64,000 bases of DNA from Sphaerochaeta associata (GTDB taxonomy: Bacteria; Spirochaetota; Spirochaetia; Sphaerochaetales; Sphaerochaetaceae), in assembly GCF_022869165.1 (NCBI RefSeq), contig NZ_CP094929.1, forward strand, positions 2,728,001 to 2,792,000. Direction: 5' to 3'. A program made the position numbers and the translations under genes. Under the pieces are notes generated by a model that was not told the DNA's origin, did not search any database, and saw only the letters and a list, made by a program, of their open reading frames with translations. Positions within the stretch are counted from its first letter, which is position 1. Each line of letters opens with the position of its first letter. Below, piece by piece: positions 35,588 to 44,429 of this stretch.

Positions 35588-35871
35588 TCTACAGGAGAAT
35601 GTAATAATGTTGAAGAGGAATCAGTATTGGATTTGGGCCAGGTGCAAAACTGCCGGCATTACCAGAGATGAGTTGAGAGAATGCTACCAACTTTAAGGGA
35701 TGAACAAGCGTATCTGGGCTACTTGGCTGCCGCCAAGCTGAAGATATTGCATTGGACTGATATCCCATTCCCAGCCGGATGACTGGAGATTGATGATGCA
35801 AACCAACACAAGCTACAAGATATTCATGATCAAGACTCTTACTGAGGAGGGGACAACTGTGGTCAAACTTA
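35588..35871. other. no intact gene; possible gene tail interrupted by the IS
   Basis: Near the right edge the plus frame reads MMQTNTSYKIFMIKTLTEEG then TTVVKLK and a stop at 35874, directly before the IS target duplication, which could be the end of a lost gene. Otherwise nothing supported. Confidence 0.3.
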
Positions 35872-35879
35872 AATAGTAA

Positions 35880-35905
35880 AAATCCGTATTTGCACAGTGT
35901 TGATA
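35880..35905 (+). repeat. IS left terminal inverted repeat
   Basis: 26 bp, begins AAATCCGTATTTGCAC and is the exact reverse complement of 37056-37081. Confidence 0.95.
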
Positions 35906-35983
35906 AATGACCGTTGAAGCATAAGCAAACAAAAGCATATACTGTGGCTGTAATTTGTGAAGACAGTTGGCTGGATAGTTGCG

Positions 35984-36033
35984 ATGTGGTAGTCCCTATC
36001 TGGCCTCTGTCTTCTTGCAAAGGACTACCACAT
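35984..36033 (+). promoter_or_regulatory. hairpin hiding the transposase start codon
   Basis: ATGTGGTAGTCC (35984-35995) pairs perfectly with GGACTACCACAT (36022-36033), which includes the A and T of the transposase ATG and part of the AAAGGA ribosome site. Read-through transcripts from outside would fold and block translation, as known for IS10 and IS50; a transcript starting inside the loop would be free. Confidence 0.65.
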
Positions 36034-37023
36034 GAAGAACATAAGATCAAAGTCCAGGAGGAAGACTCCTTGGTCCGATGCGCCTGAAGCCACCGCACTT
36101 CAGGCATTCATTGATGAAAGCAATCAGGACAATTATCACAGGAAGCATCCAGGCATTTCTGATACCGGCGAGGTTGAGCTGCTCAACTCGATGGGTGTAC
36201 AGGAATGCAGGCACTGCAGTAGCACTGCAATCCAGAGATTCGGCTTCACCTCCAACGGTGTTCGTAGGTTCAGGTGCAAGGATTGCAGGAGAACCTTCAA
36301 CATCCTGACCAACACAATCATCGACTCCCACAAACTGCCGCTTACCTAATGGCTTGACTTCCTGCTCTCAATTTTCGGGTACGGCAGCTTCAGCCTGACA
36401 TCGAAGAGCAATCGTAATGCTTATACAACCACAAGATACTGGATGGATAAGGTGTTCCTTGTATTGAGGGACTACCAAAACACCTTGGTCCTGTCGTGTT
36501 AGGTTGAGCTTGACGAGACCTTCTATAAGGTCCGCAAGGCCGACATCCAAAGAAAAGAGGACGGCAAGGAGTATCAGGGATTGTCCCACAACCAGATATG
36601 CATCGGGATAGCCTGCGACCAAAGCAGTGTCATCTGCTTCGTGGAAGGCGAGGGAAAGCCGACCAAACAAGGAAGACTCGATACGTTTGCATCTCACATT
36701 GAGCTTGAATCAACCATGAGCCATGACATGGAACAAGCTCACGGACCGTTGGTCGAAGCTCTCAGGCTCAAAAGCATCGTATACAATTCGAGACAGATCA
36801 AACAGCTGCTAAATTCCGAGAATCCGCTGAACAGGATCAACCAATACTGCAGGATTTTGAAACTGTTCCTTGCCTCCCCCTCAGGATTCATCAGGGAGGA
36901 TTTGCAGGATTATCTGAACCCTTCTGCTTTGTCATGAACCAGCCCAAGGACAAACACGAAAAGGTCGAAAAGTTCATGAGCATGGCAGTAGGCTGTCGTA
37001 TCTTGCTCAGATATCTGGGGTGA
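36032..37023 (+). pseudogene. IS1595-family transposase, inactivated
   Basis: N-terminal zinc-ribbon (CRHCSSTAIQRFGFTSNGVR, then CKDCRRTFN) and an ISXO2-like DDE domain (VELDETFYKVRK with the first Asp; IGIACDQSSVICFVEG with the second). In frame there are two stops: TAA at 36347-36349 (after KLPLT) and TAG at 36500-36502 (before VELDETF). A frameshift near 36920 (after LQDYLN) moves the tail NQPKDKHEKVEKFM to another frame, ending at 37023. The predicted product is therefore dead. Confidence 0.85.
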
Positions 37024-37055
37024 AACCGCAATTCAAGCTGTGTATTGCCGATTCA

Positions 37056-37081
37056 TATCAACACTGTGCAAATACGGATTT
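37056..37081 (-). repeat. IS right terminal inverted repeat
   Basis: 26 bp, exact inverse of 35880-35905. Confidence 0.95.
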
Positions 37082-37216
37082 AATAGTAATCTTAATCACG
37101 TAGCGGGACAGGCCGCCACCCACCATATCTGGTGAATTTCTTCCGGATTCAGATGGGGAAAATAGCGGGATTATCCAATGGCCTATGAGTCAGCTTTCGT
37201 TTGAATTGGATGTAAT

Positions 37217-38041
37217 TCAAGAATGGCAATTTTGTCGAATGTCCTTATAAACCAGCTCTTCCCCAAGAGACAAGAAAGTCCAATCCTGCATTGGATACCT
37301 CTTCATGATCTCGAAGAACGCCTTGGCATCCCCCCCATGAGAAGCACACATACCGAAATGACAAGGAACCAGGAGCTTTGGCTTCACAAGCTGAGCCAAG
37401 GCGGCACACTCTTCACCAGTAAGGTTCCCAAACTCACCATTGATCGGGGCAAACATGAGGTCAATCTCCCCATATTTGGTATAGACTTCTGCCCATTCGG
37501 AATGAAACGAGGAATCACCCACTTCAAGAATCCGAACGCCATCGATCTCAATGACAAGGCCAAAGGCATCGGGAGCCTGATTGCCATGGTCACAACAAAT
37601 GAAATGCAGATGGTAAGAGCCTGCCTGCACCTCATCTCCGACACGCTGATAGCGTACACGACTTTCCTCGATGCCATACTTAAAAATGAGTTCCCTGCAA
37701 CCTTCTGAACAGAAAAGCAACGTCTCAGGATTACTCATCATAACCGGAATCGACTCAGGGTCAAAGTGATCATCATGTTGATGGGTACAGACCAAATAGT
37801 GAAAAGACAACTCCTCAGCATTTAGAATCCTGGGAAGCAACCGCTTGAATCCAACATGTCCATTGTTCTTCTCGCAGGCATTGGACAGATACAGATCATT
37901 ACCCAAAAGCTCTCCCTTCGAATTCCTAAGGACAAATCCTGCCTGGCCAAGGAAGAAAACATGAAGATGGTGATCGCTAATTCCCTTTACCGTATCTGCA
38001 AAACCATTCGTCATTGTATACTCCGAATCAGAAATAGACAT
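37217..38041 (-). CDS. MBL-fold hydrolase, UlaG-like
   Basis: 274 aa. Metallo-beta-lactamase fold with CTHQHDDHFDPES (HxHxDH variant), H in CCDHGNQAPDAFG, D in LEVGDSSFHSEW, and LVPCHFGM near the end, as in UlaG L-ascorbate-6-phosphate lactonase and its relatives. All metal ligands appear present. A ring-opening lactonase or phosphodiesterase role is likely, and its closeness to the UlaE-like pentose-phosphate epimerase gene would fit L-ascorbate/L-sugar metabolism, but it is separated from that operon. AGAGGAAG precedes the ATG. Confidence 0.8.
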   Translation of the reverse strand: MSISDSEYTMTNGFADTVKGISDHHLHVFFLGQAGFVLRNSKGELLGNDLYLSNACEKNNGHVGFKRLLPRILNAEELSFHYLVCTHQHDDHFDPESIPVMMSNPETLLFCSEGCRELIFKYGIEESRVRYQRVGDEVQAGSYHLHFICCDHGNQAPDAFGLVIEIDGVRILEVGDSSFHSEWAEVYTKYGEIDLMFAPINGEFGNLTGEECAALAQLVKPKLLVPCHFGMCASHGGDAKAFFEIMKRYPMQDWTFLSLGEELVYKDIRQNCHS

Positions 38042-38134
38042 CCGGCTTCCTCTACCCCACCGTGAACTGAGTATACCAGTAAATCGAGACCTGAGGGTGG
38101 TACAAAAAGAAATTAGGTAGGCCCTTGACGCTCT

Positions 38135-38335
38135 TCAAGTATAAGGACACCTGTCCCATTCTTGCAGCAGGGCTTTCCTACCCTCTTGGGATAGCTGATT
38201 TAATACGCCTATGTAAGGTTGAGTTTTCCCGATGCCGAACATAGCCAATTTTTCGCGGTCCATAACATCCATCCATGTCAGATTGGAGCTCTTCTGAATC
38301 AACCAGTCTGAGAGAATATAATCCTCACTGTTCAC
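38135..38335 (-). CDS. short ORF, possible gene fragment
   Basis: 66 aa from GTG 38335. Protein-like (SDWLIQKSSNLTWMDVMDRE; GKTQPYIGVLNQLSQEGRKA) but with no ribosome site and no recognised family. It may be the end of a decayed gene downstream of the kinase operon. Confidence 0.35.
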   Translation of the reverse strand: MNSEDYILSDWLIQKSSNLTWMDVMDREKLAMFGIGKTQPYIGVLNQLSQEGRKALLQEWDRCPYT

Positions 38336-38524
38336 GAAGGTTCGGCTATTCTCTACTCAATAAGAAACAAAGAAAAAGTTGAAGGATACATCCAATAAGG
38401 CAAGACCGATCAGGTCATATCAGTACTGTGCATTGCTTTCATGCATTGAGGGGAGCAGCTAAGCTCCCCTCACCTATATTTTTGTTGCTATTGTTCGGTT
38501 ATATCTCTGCTGTTGGCTAGCAGT

Positions 38525-40054
38525 TTACTTCTCCGCGAGCTGCTGCATCTCATCCCAGACACCATCGAGGCTATCGATGACTCTCTTATAAAGATTATAC
38601 TTTTTCTCATACATTTCTTTGAAATCTGGATTCGGCATGACTCTTGCTGAAATTTTACACATTCTGCCAACTGCTTCATCAAGGGAGGCATAATCGCCTA
38701 CAGCTGCAGCTACTCCGATTGCACATCCTAATGCTCCTGTTTCATTCGCTTTAACAGTCTCAAAAGGAATCTGCATTACATCGGCAAACATCTGAGTCCA
38801 CTGTCTGCTGTGAGCCGCCCCACCGGCAAGCCTGATGACTTTCACATCAGTTATCCTGCTCTTAAGCAGCCTCTCGGTATGCATTTTATGACAGAAGCAA
38901 ATACCTTCAAACACACTGCGGAGAAGATGCTTGCGGGAGTGGTTCATAGTAATGCCGATGAATGACCCTTTTGCATTCGGATGCACATTGCTGGCCATTA
39001 GAAAAGGAAGAAAAACAGGGACAAATTCATCGGGGCCAATCTCATCAATCCAACTGTCGAGTTCCTTATAAATGTTACCACCCCGGGCTGCCAAATCCCT
39101 TCTGAGCTCCGGCAGCAACTGGTTGATGTACCAGGCATTGTTGCCGGCGGAGGTAGGACTCGACTCCTCTATGAGGAAATACTCAGGCAGTGCGAACAGC
39201 GAGTTCATTGCAACAGAGCCATCCAGTACCGGCTCCTTCCTGATATACTCATTGATCGACCAGGTCCCTGCGATCATACACAGGTTGTCCTCGTTAGTGA
39301 TACCGGTACCCAAAGCACAGGCATCGATGTCGAACATGCCGCCGATTACCGGAGTTCCTGCATTGAGGCCGCACTTTTCAGCAGCCTGTTCGGTCACATA
39401 GCCTGCAATCTCGGTTGCTGTACACAACGGGGGCAAAGCATCATGTACCTCGCTGATACCGAACAGCTTCAAGAGCTCATCATCATAGGTACGAGTGTGC
39501 AGGTTGAGGAAGTTTGCACCTGAATAGTCGGTATACTCCGCCTTTGCCTCACCGGTAAGCCTGAATCTCACATAGTCCTTGCACTCAAACACATACTTGA
39601 TATTCGTATAAGACTCGGGTTCGTTATCCTTCAGCCAAGCCAACAAAGCAACCGGCTGGCAGGCCATGATATGTTGGCAGGAGAGCGCAAACACCTTCTG
39701 CTCTGTACCATCCTGAGCCCATTTCTTTGGGTATTCATATGCGCGGTTGTCGGTGGAAATGATACCGTAGCGAACAGGACGGTCATCCTTTCCCCATAGA
39801 TATAGACCCTTTCCATGACCGCAGATTCCTACGCCGGCAACATCGTCGGCCGAGATGCCAGTCTCCTCAAGAACCCCCTTGATTACTGAACAGTTGGCTT
39901 CCCACATCTCTTCCATATCGCGCTCTGTGTACCCTGGACGGACGGCAATCATGGCAGTGGCTTTACTGCAAATACCAACCTCATTTCCCTCAGCATCAAA
40001 CAGCGCTGCTTTTGTCGTAGTTCCGCCATTATCAAGCCCGAGATAATACTTCAT
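38525..40054 (-). CDS. FGGY-family carbohydrate kinase (L-xylulose kinase-like)
   Basis: 509 aa. Actin-fold kinase: GLDNGGTTTKAALFDAEG (phosphate 1), GHGKGLYLWGKDDRPVRYG, catalytic region GGMFDIDACALGTG and adenosine motif LAGGAAHSRQWTQMFADV. Phosphorylates a ketose or alditol. The overlap with the 3-epimerase gene (ATGA) and the upstream alditol dehydrogenase favour L-xylulose (from L-arabitol or xylitol) as substrate; L-ribulose or erythritol kinases of the same family are alternatives. Last gene of the operon. Confidence 0.9.
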   Translation of the reverse strand: MKYYLGLDNGGTTTKAALFDAEGNEVGICSKATAMIAVRPGYTERDMEEMWEANCSVIKGVLEETGISADDVAGVGICGHGKGLYLWGKDDRPVRYGIISTDNRAYEYPKKWAQDGTEQKVFALSCQHIMACQPVALLAWLKDNEPESYTNIKYVFECKDYVRFRLTGEAKAEYTDYSGANFLNLHTRTYDDELLKLFGISEVHDALPPLCTATEIAGYVTEQAAEKCGLNAGTPVIGGMFDIDACALGTGITNEDNLCMIAGTWSINEYIRKEPVLDGSVAMNSLFALPEYFLIEESSPTSAGNNAWYINQLLPELRRDLAARGGNIYKELDSWIDEIGPDEFVPVFLPFLMASNVHPNAKGSFIGITMNHSRKHLLRSVFEGICFCHKMHTERLLKSRITDVKVIRLAGGAAHSRQWTQMFADVMQIPFETVKANETGALGCAIGVAAAVGDYASLDEAVGRMCKISARVMPNPDFKEMYEKKYNLYKRVIDSLDGVWDEMQQLAEK

Positions 40055-40956
40055 TGTTGACTCCTTTCATTCAGAGTAGCCTTAGAGGCGGCAAGCATTT
40101 CTATTCCCTTTTTGAATTGTTCTTCCATCCACAAGCGTGAACGTAAAACCTCGGATTCGGAGAATGTAACATCTTCGTACCACATCTCCATCATATAAGG
40201 TCCGGTATAATTTAGTCTTTCAAGTTGTGCAAAACGCTTGGAGAAATCAACGCAACCTGATCCGAACGGAACGCACTTGAATTTGCCCGGGAAGGACTCA
40301 GTGACAGAAAGCGTATCCTTGAGGTGAACCCCAACGATGCTCGATATTCCTCGCTCCAATTCAAAATCAACATCGTTCTCCGGCCATGCCGAAAGATTTC
40401 CGATATCGGGGTACACCTTATACCATGGTGAATTAATCATCGCCTCATAGGCCATGTGCTTTGAGATGGAGTTAAGAAAAGGAGTATCCATTATTTCCAT
40501 TGCAAGCATCACCTGCTTCTGCTCAGCCACCTTGGCAGCCCAAGCCATCGCCTGACGGAAATACATGACAGACTGTGGCGTAGAAGGTTCATAGTACACG
40601 TCATAGCCGGCAAGCTGGATGACTCTGACCCCTGCATGGTTGCAAAAATCAACCGCTTTCAGCAAAAGTTCATGAGCCTTTTCCCGCACTGCAGGATCTT
40701 TGGAACCGAAGGGAAACCTTCGGTGAACAGAGAGACACATCGACTGGCAGGTCATTCCCGATACCAGAGCAGCATGCCTGAACTCTTCAATTTGTTCCAG
40801 ACTCCAGTCAAGCCGTGTCAGCCTCTCATCGGTTTCATCGATGCTTATTTCGAGAAAGTCAAAACCAAGCTGTTTTGCTTTTGCAAATCTCTCGTGCCAG
40901 TTGAATTTTGGATCCAGCGCTTTCTCATACAACCCCAACAGATGATTACCTAACAC
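40051..40956 (-). CDS. ulaE: L-ribulose-5-phosphate / L-xylulose-5-phosphate 3-epimerase
   Basis: 301 aa from GTG 40956 (AGGAG upstream). TIM-barrel xylose-isomerase-like protein of the UlaE/SgbU family: LEISIDETDERLTRLDW, CLSVHRRFPFGS, metal ligands Glu in AMEIMDTPF, Asp in YPDIGNLSAW, His in GVHLKD and Glu in MMEMWYED. Would interconvert L-xylulose-5-P and L-ribulose-5-P after the FGGY kinase; an AraD-type 4-epimerase is needed next and is not in the window. Confidence 0.88.
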   Translation of the reverse strand: MLGNHLLGLYEKALDPKFNWHERFAKAKQLGFDFLEISIDETDERLTRLDWSLEQIEEFRHAALVSGMTCQSMCLSVHRRFPFGSKDPAVREKAHELLLKAVDFCNHAGVRVIQLAGYDVYYEPSTPQSVMYFRQAMAWAAKVAEQKQVMLAMEIMDTPFLNSISKHMAYEAMINSPWYKVYPDIGNLSAWPENDVDFELERGISSIVGVHLKDTLSVTESFPGKFKCVPFGSGCVDFSKRFAQLERLNYTGPYMMEMWYEDVTFSESEVLRSRLWMEEQFKKGIEMLAASKATLNERSQQ

Positions 40957-41089
40957 TGATCACTCCTATACTAAAGTCCTCGGGGAACGCACAGAGGTCG
41001 TCGACAAACACATGGTAGAGTACCAAGAACACATCAGTATAGAGCGATGTCGACCTGTGTGGCACGCCTCCCACCCTCTCATCAGCAAA

Positions 41090-41120
41090 GTCACAGGCAG
41101 CCAAACAGCATGCCTGTGAC
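41090..41120 (-). terminator. hairpin between transport and catabolic genes
   Basis: GTCACAGGCA (41090-41099) and TGCCTGTGAC (41111-41120) form a perfect 10-bp stem; the minus-strand tail is TTTGCT, so termination would be partial. It sits in the 200-bp gap between the small membrane ORF and ulaE and could lower or protect catabolic mRNA. Confidence 0.55.
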
Positions 41121-41167
41121 ACATAATATTACCATACAACAAGTGCTGCGCACCTGCATATGCGAAC

Positions 41168-41284
41168 TTACTTATCTCTCACCAACTCCAGTACGATAGC
41201 GACTATATTCCAAATCGAACTCAGAATCTGCCAGACAAGAAATAGTATTAAGGCAATCGATACGATTGTTGCAAGCATAATCAT
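41168..41284 (-). CDS. 38-aa single-pass membrane protein in the polyol operon
   Basis: A complete ORF (MIMLATIVSIALILFLVWQI ... VLELVRDK) with an AAGGGGGG ribosome site overlapping the preceding ATPase stop, 14 bp downstream of it. One long hydrophobic helix, charged C terminus. The position and ribosome site indicate a translated small protein, perhaps an accessory of the ABC transporter. No homologue known to me. Confidence 0.65.
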   Translation of the reverse strand: MIMLATIVSIALILFLVWQILSSIWNIVAIVLELVRDK

Positions 41285-41298
41285 GTGCAATACCCCCC

Positions 41299-42420
41299 TT
41301 ACGCCTTTTCTCTAATCCGTTCGCCTGTTTCGATGTCGAACAGGTGAGTCTTTTCTCCCCGGACCTCAAGCTTGACTACATCATCCCTTCGGTACCGTCT
41401 CTCATCCTCGGTGATCAGCATAAGTAACATATCACCGACATGAATGCCGATGCGCCGCTCATCACCCAGGTTCTCGAACGTCGCAATATGCTCAGGTGTC
41501 CCTACAGAGTCCTCGCCGCCGATCAACACATCCATCGGTCGAACACCGACCTTGCAGCGGAAACCGTCCTGGATTACGTCATAATATCGTCTTGGAACAG
41601 TGATCTGGAGATTACTGTTCTCGAATGAGAAAAAGTAGACTCCTTCCTTCTTGATGATTTTCGTCTCAAGAATATTCATCGGTGGTTCACCAATGAAGGA
41701 TGCAACGAACTCGTTGGCAGGATCATCATATACCTCAGTCGGGGTTCCGAACTGCTGCAGAACACCGAAATTGATGATGGCGATCCTGTCGGCAAGGGAC
41801 ATTGCTTCCAACTGGTCATGCGTTACATAGATTGTGGTGCATTTGATTTTGTTTATCAGGCGCTTAATCTCAATACGCATGGCCTGGCGGGCTTTGCCGT
41901 CAAGGTGTGAAAGCGGCTCATCCATCAAAAGAATTTCCGGCTCCCTAATGATTGCACGAGCAATGTTCACACGCTGTTTCTGTCCACCGGAAAGTTTGAC
42001 AGGCATCTTTTCCAGAAGGTCCTCAATCTGCATCAGTGGTGCAATTTCTCGGACTCTTCTATCAATCTCAGCACTATCAACCCCTTTAGCCCTAAGATTA
42101 AACGCAACGTTCCCGTACACATTAAGAGGAGGATACATTGCATAATCCTCGAAGGCCAGACCTATCTTTCGATCCTTTGGGTGAAGGTCATTGATAAGAC
42201 AATCATCAATATAGATATTCCCTTTCGTAATGTCTTCAAGACCGGCAATCATACGGAGCGTGGTTGTTTTCCCGCATCCGGAAGGCCCAAGTAAAGCAAC
42301 AAACTCTCCCTGCTCACATTTAAGGTTCAAATCATTTACGGCATAATCATTAACGGTTCTCTTCTTTTTACCGGAATTGTCATATCGTTTGAATAAATGT
42401 TCTAGAGTCAGACCAGCCAT
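41299..42420 (-). CDS. sugar/polyol ABC transporter ATPase (MalK/UgpC type), second of two
   Basis: 373 aa. Walker A GPSGCGKTTTLRMIAG, signature LSGGQKQRVNIARAI, Walker B ILLMDEPLSHLDG, H-loop TIYVTHDQ, and a C-terminal OB (TOBE) domain (CKVGVRPMDVLIGGEDS). Energises polyol or oligosaccharide import with the neighbouring permeases. Starts inside the stop of the upstream ATPase (TAATG). Two different ATPases in one operon resemble the GlpS/GlpT pair of glycerol uptake systems; they probably form a heterodimer. Confidence 0.92.
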   Translation of the reverse strand: MAGLTLEHLFKRYDNSGKKKRTVNDYAVNDLNLKCEQGEFVALLGPSGCGKTTTLRMIAGLEDITKGNIYIDDCLINDLHPKDRKIGLAFEDYAMYPPLNVYGNVAFNLRAKGVDSAEIDRRVREIAPLMQIEDLLEKMPVKLSGGQKQRVNIARAIIREPEILLMDEPLSHLDGKARQAMRIEIKRLINKIKCTTIYVTHDQLEAMSLADRIAIINFGVLQQFGTPTEVYDDPANEFVASFIGEPPMNILETKIIKKEGVYFFSFENSNLQITVPRRYYDVIQDGFRCKVGVRPMDVLIGGEDSVGTPEHIATFENLGDERRIGIHVGDMLLMLITEDERRYRRDDVVKLEVRGEKTHLFDIETGERIREKA

Positions 42421-43583
42421 TATCGAACCTCCTGTATTGTTGCTAAAGCCTTCACGGCCTCTTCATCATATCTGACAATGTAATTCTTCGATTCGCAGTC
42501 AAATACAATGGACTTCCCGATTTCAGGATGGATGTAGATATCGCTGTCTATTCGGACCCTCAAGCCGTTCGGAGCAATCATGCGAAGCTGGTAGTCACCG
42601 CAATCGGCAATAATTACCGATTTGTTCCCGATACTCTCATAGCTGTACACCGTTGCCTTAAAGTAACCCTCAATCTTCTCGAAGCTGTATTGGATGTGCT
42701 GGGGGCGGATTCCGATATCGACACAGCGAAGAGCAAGCTCACCGATCTTTACCATAACCTTCTCATCCACAGGCATTTCCATACTGATCTTCTTTCCGAG
42801 TACTTCAAAGCAGAGGTTGTATTTGTTTCCCTCAACTTTAATCGTGGAAGGGATGATATTGATCTGAGGTTCACCCATTAAAGAGGCAACAAACTCATTG
42901 ATCGGCATATAGTATATTTCATCACCGGATCCAATCTGAATGATCTTACCCTTATTGATGATGGCAATCCTATCGCCTAATGCCATGGCTTCCATAAAGT
43001 CATGTGTAACATAGATACAAGTCGAGCCAAGGTTGGCCTGCATTTCCTTCAGCTCCGTACGCATGGAGTTTCTGAGTTTTGCGTCCAAGTGAGCAAGTGG
43101 CTCATCCATGAGAAATACATTAGGGTCGCGGACTAGTGCCCGTCCCATTGCCACACGCTGCTTCTGGCCGTTGGACAACTGGCTCGGCAACCGCTCGAGC
43201 AAATTCTCCATCTTCATCATCTTCGCAGCGGCATACACCTTTTCCTTGATGGTATTCTCATCGGTTTTGTAGAGCTTGCTTCTAAGGGGAGATGCCATAT
43301 TGTCATATACGGTCATGTTGGGGTAAAGCGCATAGTTCTCAAATACCATTGCAACATTCCGGCGGGCCGGATCGACCAGATTCATCAATTGGTCATTAAA
43401 TGATATGGTCCCTTCATCTGGAATCAAAATACCAGCAACACAATTCAGAATGGTTGTCTTTCCTGCACCAGCCGGCCCGAATAATACGAAGAACTCATTA
43501 TCATGAATCTCGAATGAAATACCGTCGAGTGCGCATACCTTTCCAAACGTTTTCTTAACATTTTCAAACTTAATTCTTGCCAT
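42420..43583 (-). CDS. sugar/polyol ABC transporter ATPase, first of two
   Basis: 387 aa. Walker A GPAGAGKTTILNCVAG, an unusual signature LSNGQKQRVAMGRAL (Asn for the normal second Ser/Gly), Walker B VFLMDEPLAHLDAK, H-loop CIYVTHDFMEAMALGD, C-terminal TOBE domain. The altered signature suggests that one ATP site of the heterodimer is weak. Follows the permease gene by 8 bp and is coupled to the next ATPase gene. Confidence 0.92.
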   Translation of the reverse strand: MARIKFENVKKTFGKVCALDGISFEIHDNEFFVLFGPAGAGKTTILNCVAGILIPDEGTISFNDQLMNLVDPARRNVAMVFENYALYPNMTVYDNMASPLRSKLYKTDENTIKEKVYAAAKMMKMENLLERLPSQLSNGQKQRVAMGRALVRDPNVFLMDEPLAHLDAKLRNSMRTELKEMQANLGSTCIYVTHDFMEAMALGDRIAIINKGKIIQIGSGDEIYYMPINEFVASLMGEPQINIIPSTIKVEGNKYNLCFEVLGKKISMEMPVDEKVMVKIGELALRCVDIGIRPQHIQYSFEKIEGYFKATVYSYESIGNKSVIIADCGDYQLRMIAPNGLRVRIDSDIYIHPEIGKSIVFDCESKNYIVRYDEEAVKALATIQEVR

Positions 43584-43591
43584 ATCAAACC

Positions 43592-44416
43592 TTATCCTTT
43601 AACCGCACCGAAACTCAGTCCGCGCACAAGATGCTTCTGAATAAACAGTGCAAATACGATAGCAGGAAGTGCTGAGACTGTTGCCGCAACTGCAAGGTTC
43701 CCGTAACGGGCAGTGTCAGTACCAAGATATTTGGTGATTGCTACAGTGACAGGATACACTTTGCTACTGGCGAGAATCAGCGGGAATGTAAACGAGTTCC
43801 ATGAAAAAATGAATGCCAACAATGCAGAGGAGACAAGGCCCGGTTTGATAAGAGGTATAAGCATCTTGAAGAAAATCTGATACCACGGATAGCCGTCTAC
43901 TTGCGCAGCATATTCGATCTCAACGGAAATATCCTCAAAGTACCCTCTTACTACCCAAATCAGTAGAGGGAGCGAAATGAGCTGATAGACCCAAATCAAG
44001 CCTATATAGCTGTCATAGAGGCCCATCTTCTGATAGAGCATGAAGAGAGGAAGTACTACAAGAATCTCCGGTGCGAACTTGAAGGAAAGAATCTGGAAAG
44101 CCAGCTCCTCCTTCCTAGGGAAGTTGTATCGTGCAAGTGCATATGCTGCAGGAACACCGACGATCACAGAGACGAGAACGGCACCTCCGGAAACAATGAG
44201 GCTGTCTGTGATGTATCTTACGTAATCTGAACGCAACAATACTTCCTTATAGTTCGACAATGTCGGATTGAAGATGAAAGTTGTGGTGAAAACCTCTGTA
44301 TCTGCCTTAAAAGAGATCATAACCATCCAAAGCAACGGAAACAGAGCAAAAATTGCATAGATTATCAGCAGAATATTCATTAGCGCGGTTAGTGCACCTT
44401 TTTTGCCTTTATTCAT
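43592..44416 (-). CDS. carbohydrate ABC transporter permease (MalG type)
   Basis: 274 aa from ATG 44416 (GAGGAAGGGGG upstream). Six membrane segments and the EAA loop YAAQVDGYPWYQIFFKMLIP (E..A..DG pattern) for contact with the ATPases. Partner of the 44430 permease in a polyol or sugar importer. Confidence 0.9.
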   Translation of the reverse strand: MNKGKKGALTALMNILLIIYAIFALFPLLWMVMISFKADTEVFTTTFIFNPTLSNYKEVLLRSDYVRYITDSLIVSGGAVLVSVIVGVPAAYALARYNFPRKEELAFQILSFKFAPEILVVLPLFMLYQKMGLYDSYIGLIWVYQLISLPLLIWVVRGYFEDISVEIEYAAQVDGYPWYQIFFKMLIPLIKPGLVSSALLAFIFSWNSFTFPLILASSKVYPVTVAITKYLGTDTARYGNLAVAATVSALPAIVFALFIQKHLVRGLSFGAVKG

Positions 44417-44429
44417 AATACCCCCTTCC

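Larger units (their letters stand above)
35872..37089 (+). mobile_element. IS1595-like insertion sequence with 8-bp target duplication
   Basis: The element proper is 35880-37081 (1202 bp), bounded by perfect 26-bp terminal inverted repeats and flanked by the direct repeat AATAGTAA (35872-35879 and 37082-37089). Transposase type (zinc-ribbon plus ISXO2-like DDE), length and 8-bp duplication fit the IS1595 family. The ends are identical although the transposase is broken, so insertion was fairly recent or the ends are kept mobile in trans by another copy. Confidence 0.9.

Noticed and set aside
35589-36107. 172-codon minus-strand frame crossing the IS left end
   Set aside because: Spans the insertion boundary and target duplication, so it cannot be an ancestral gene; no ribosome site.
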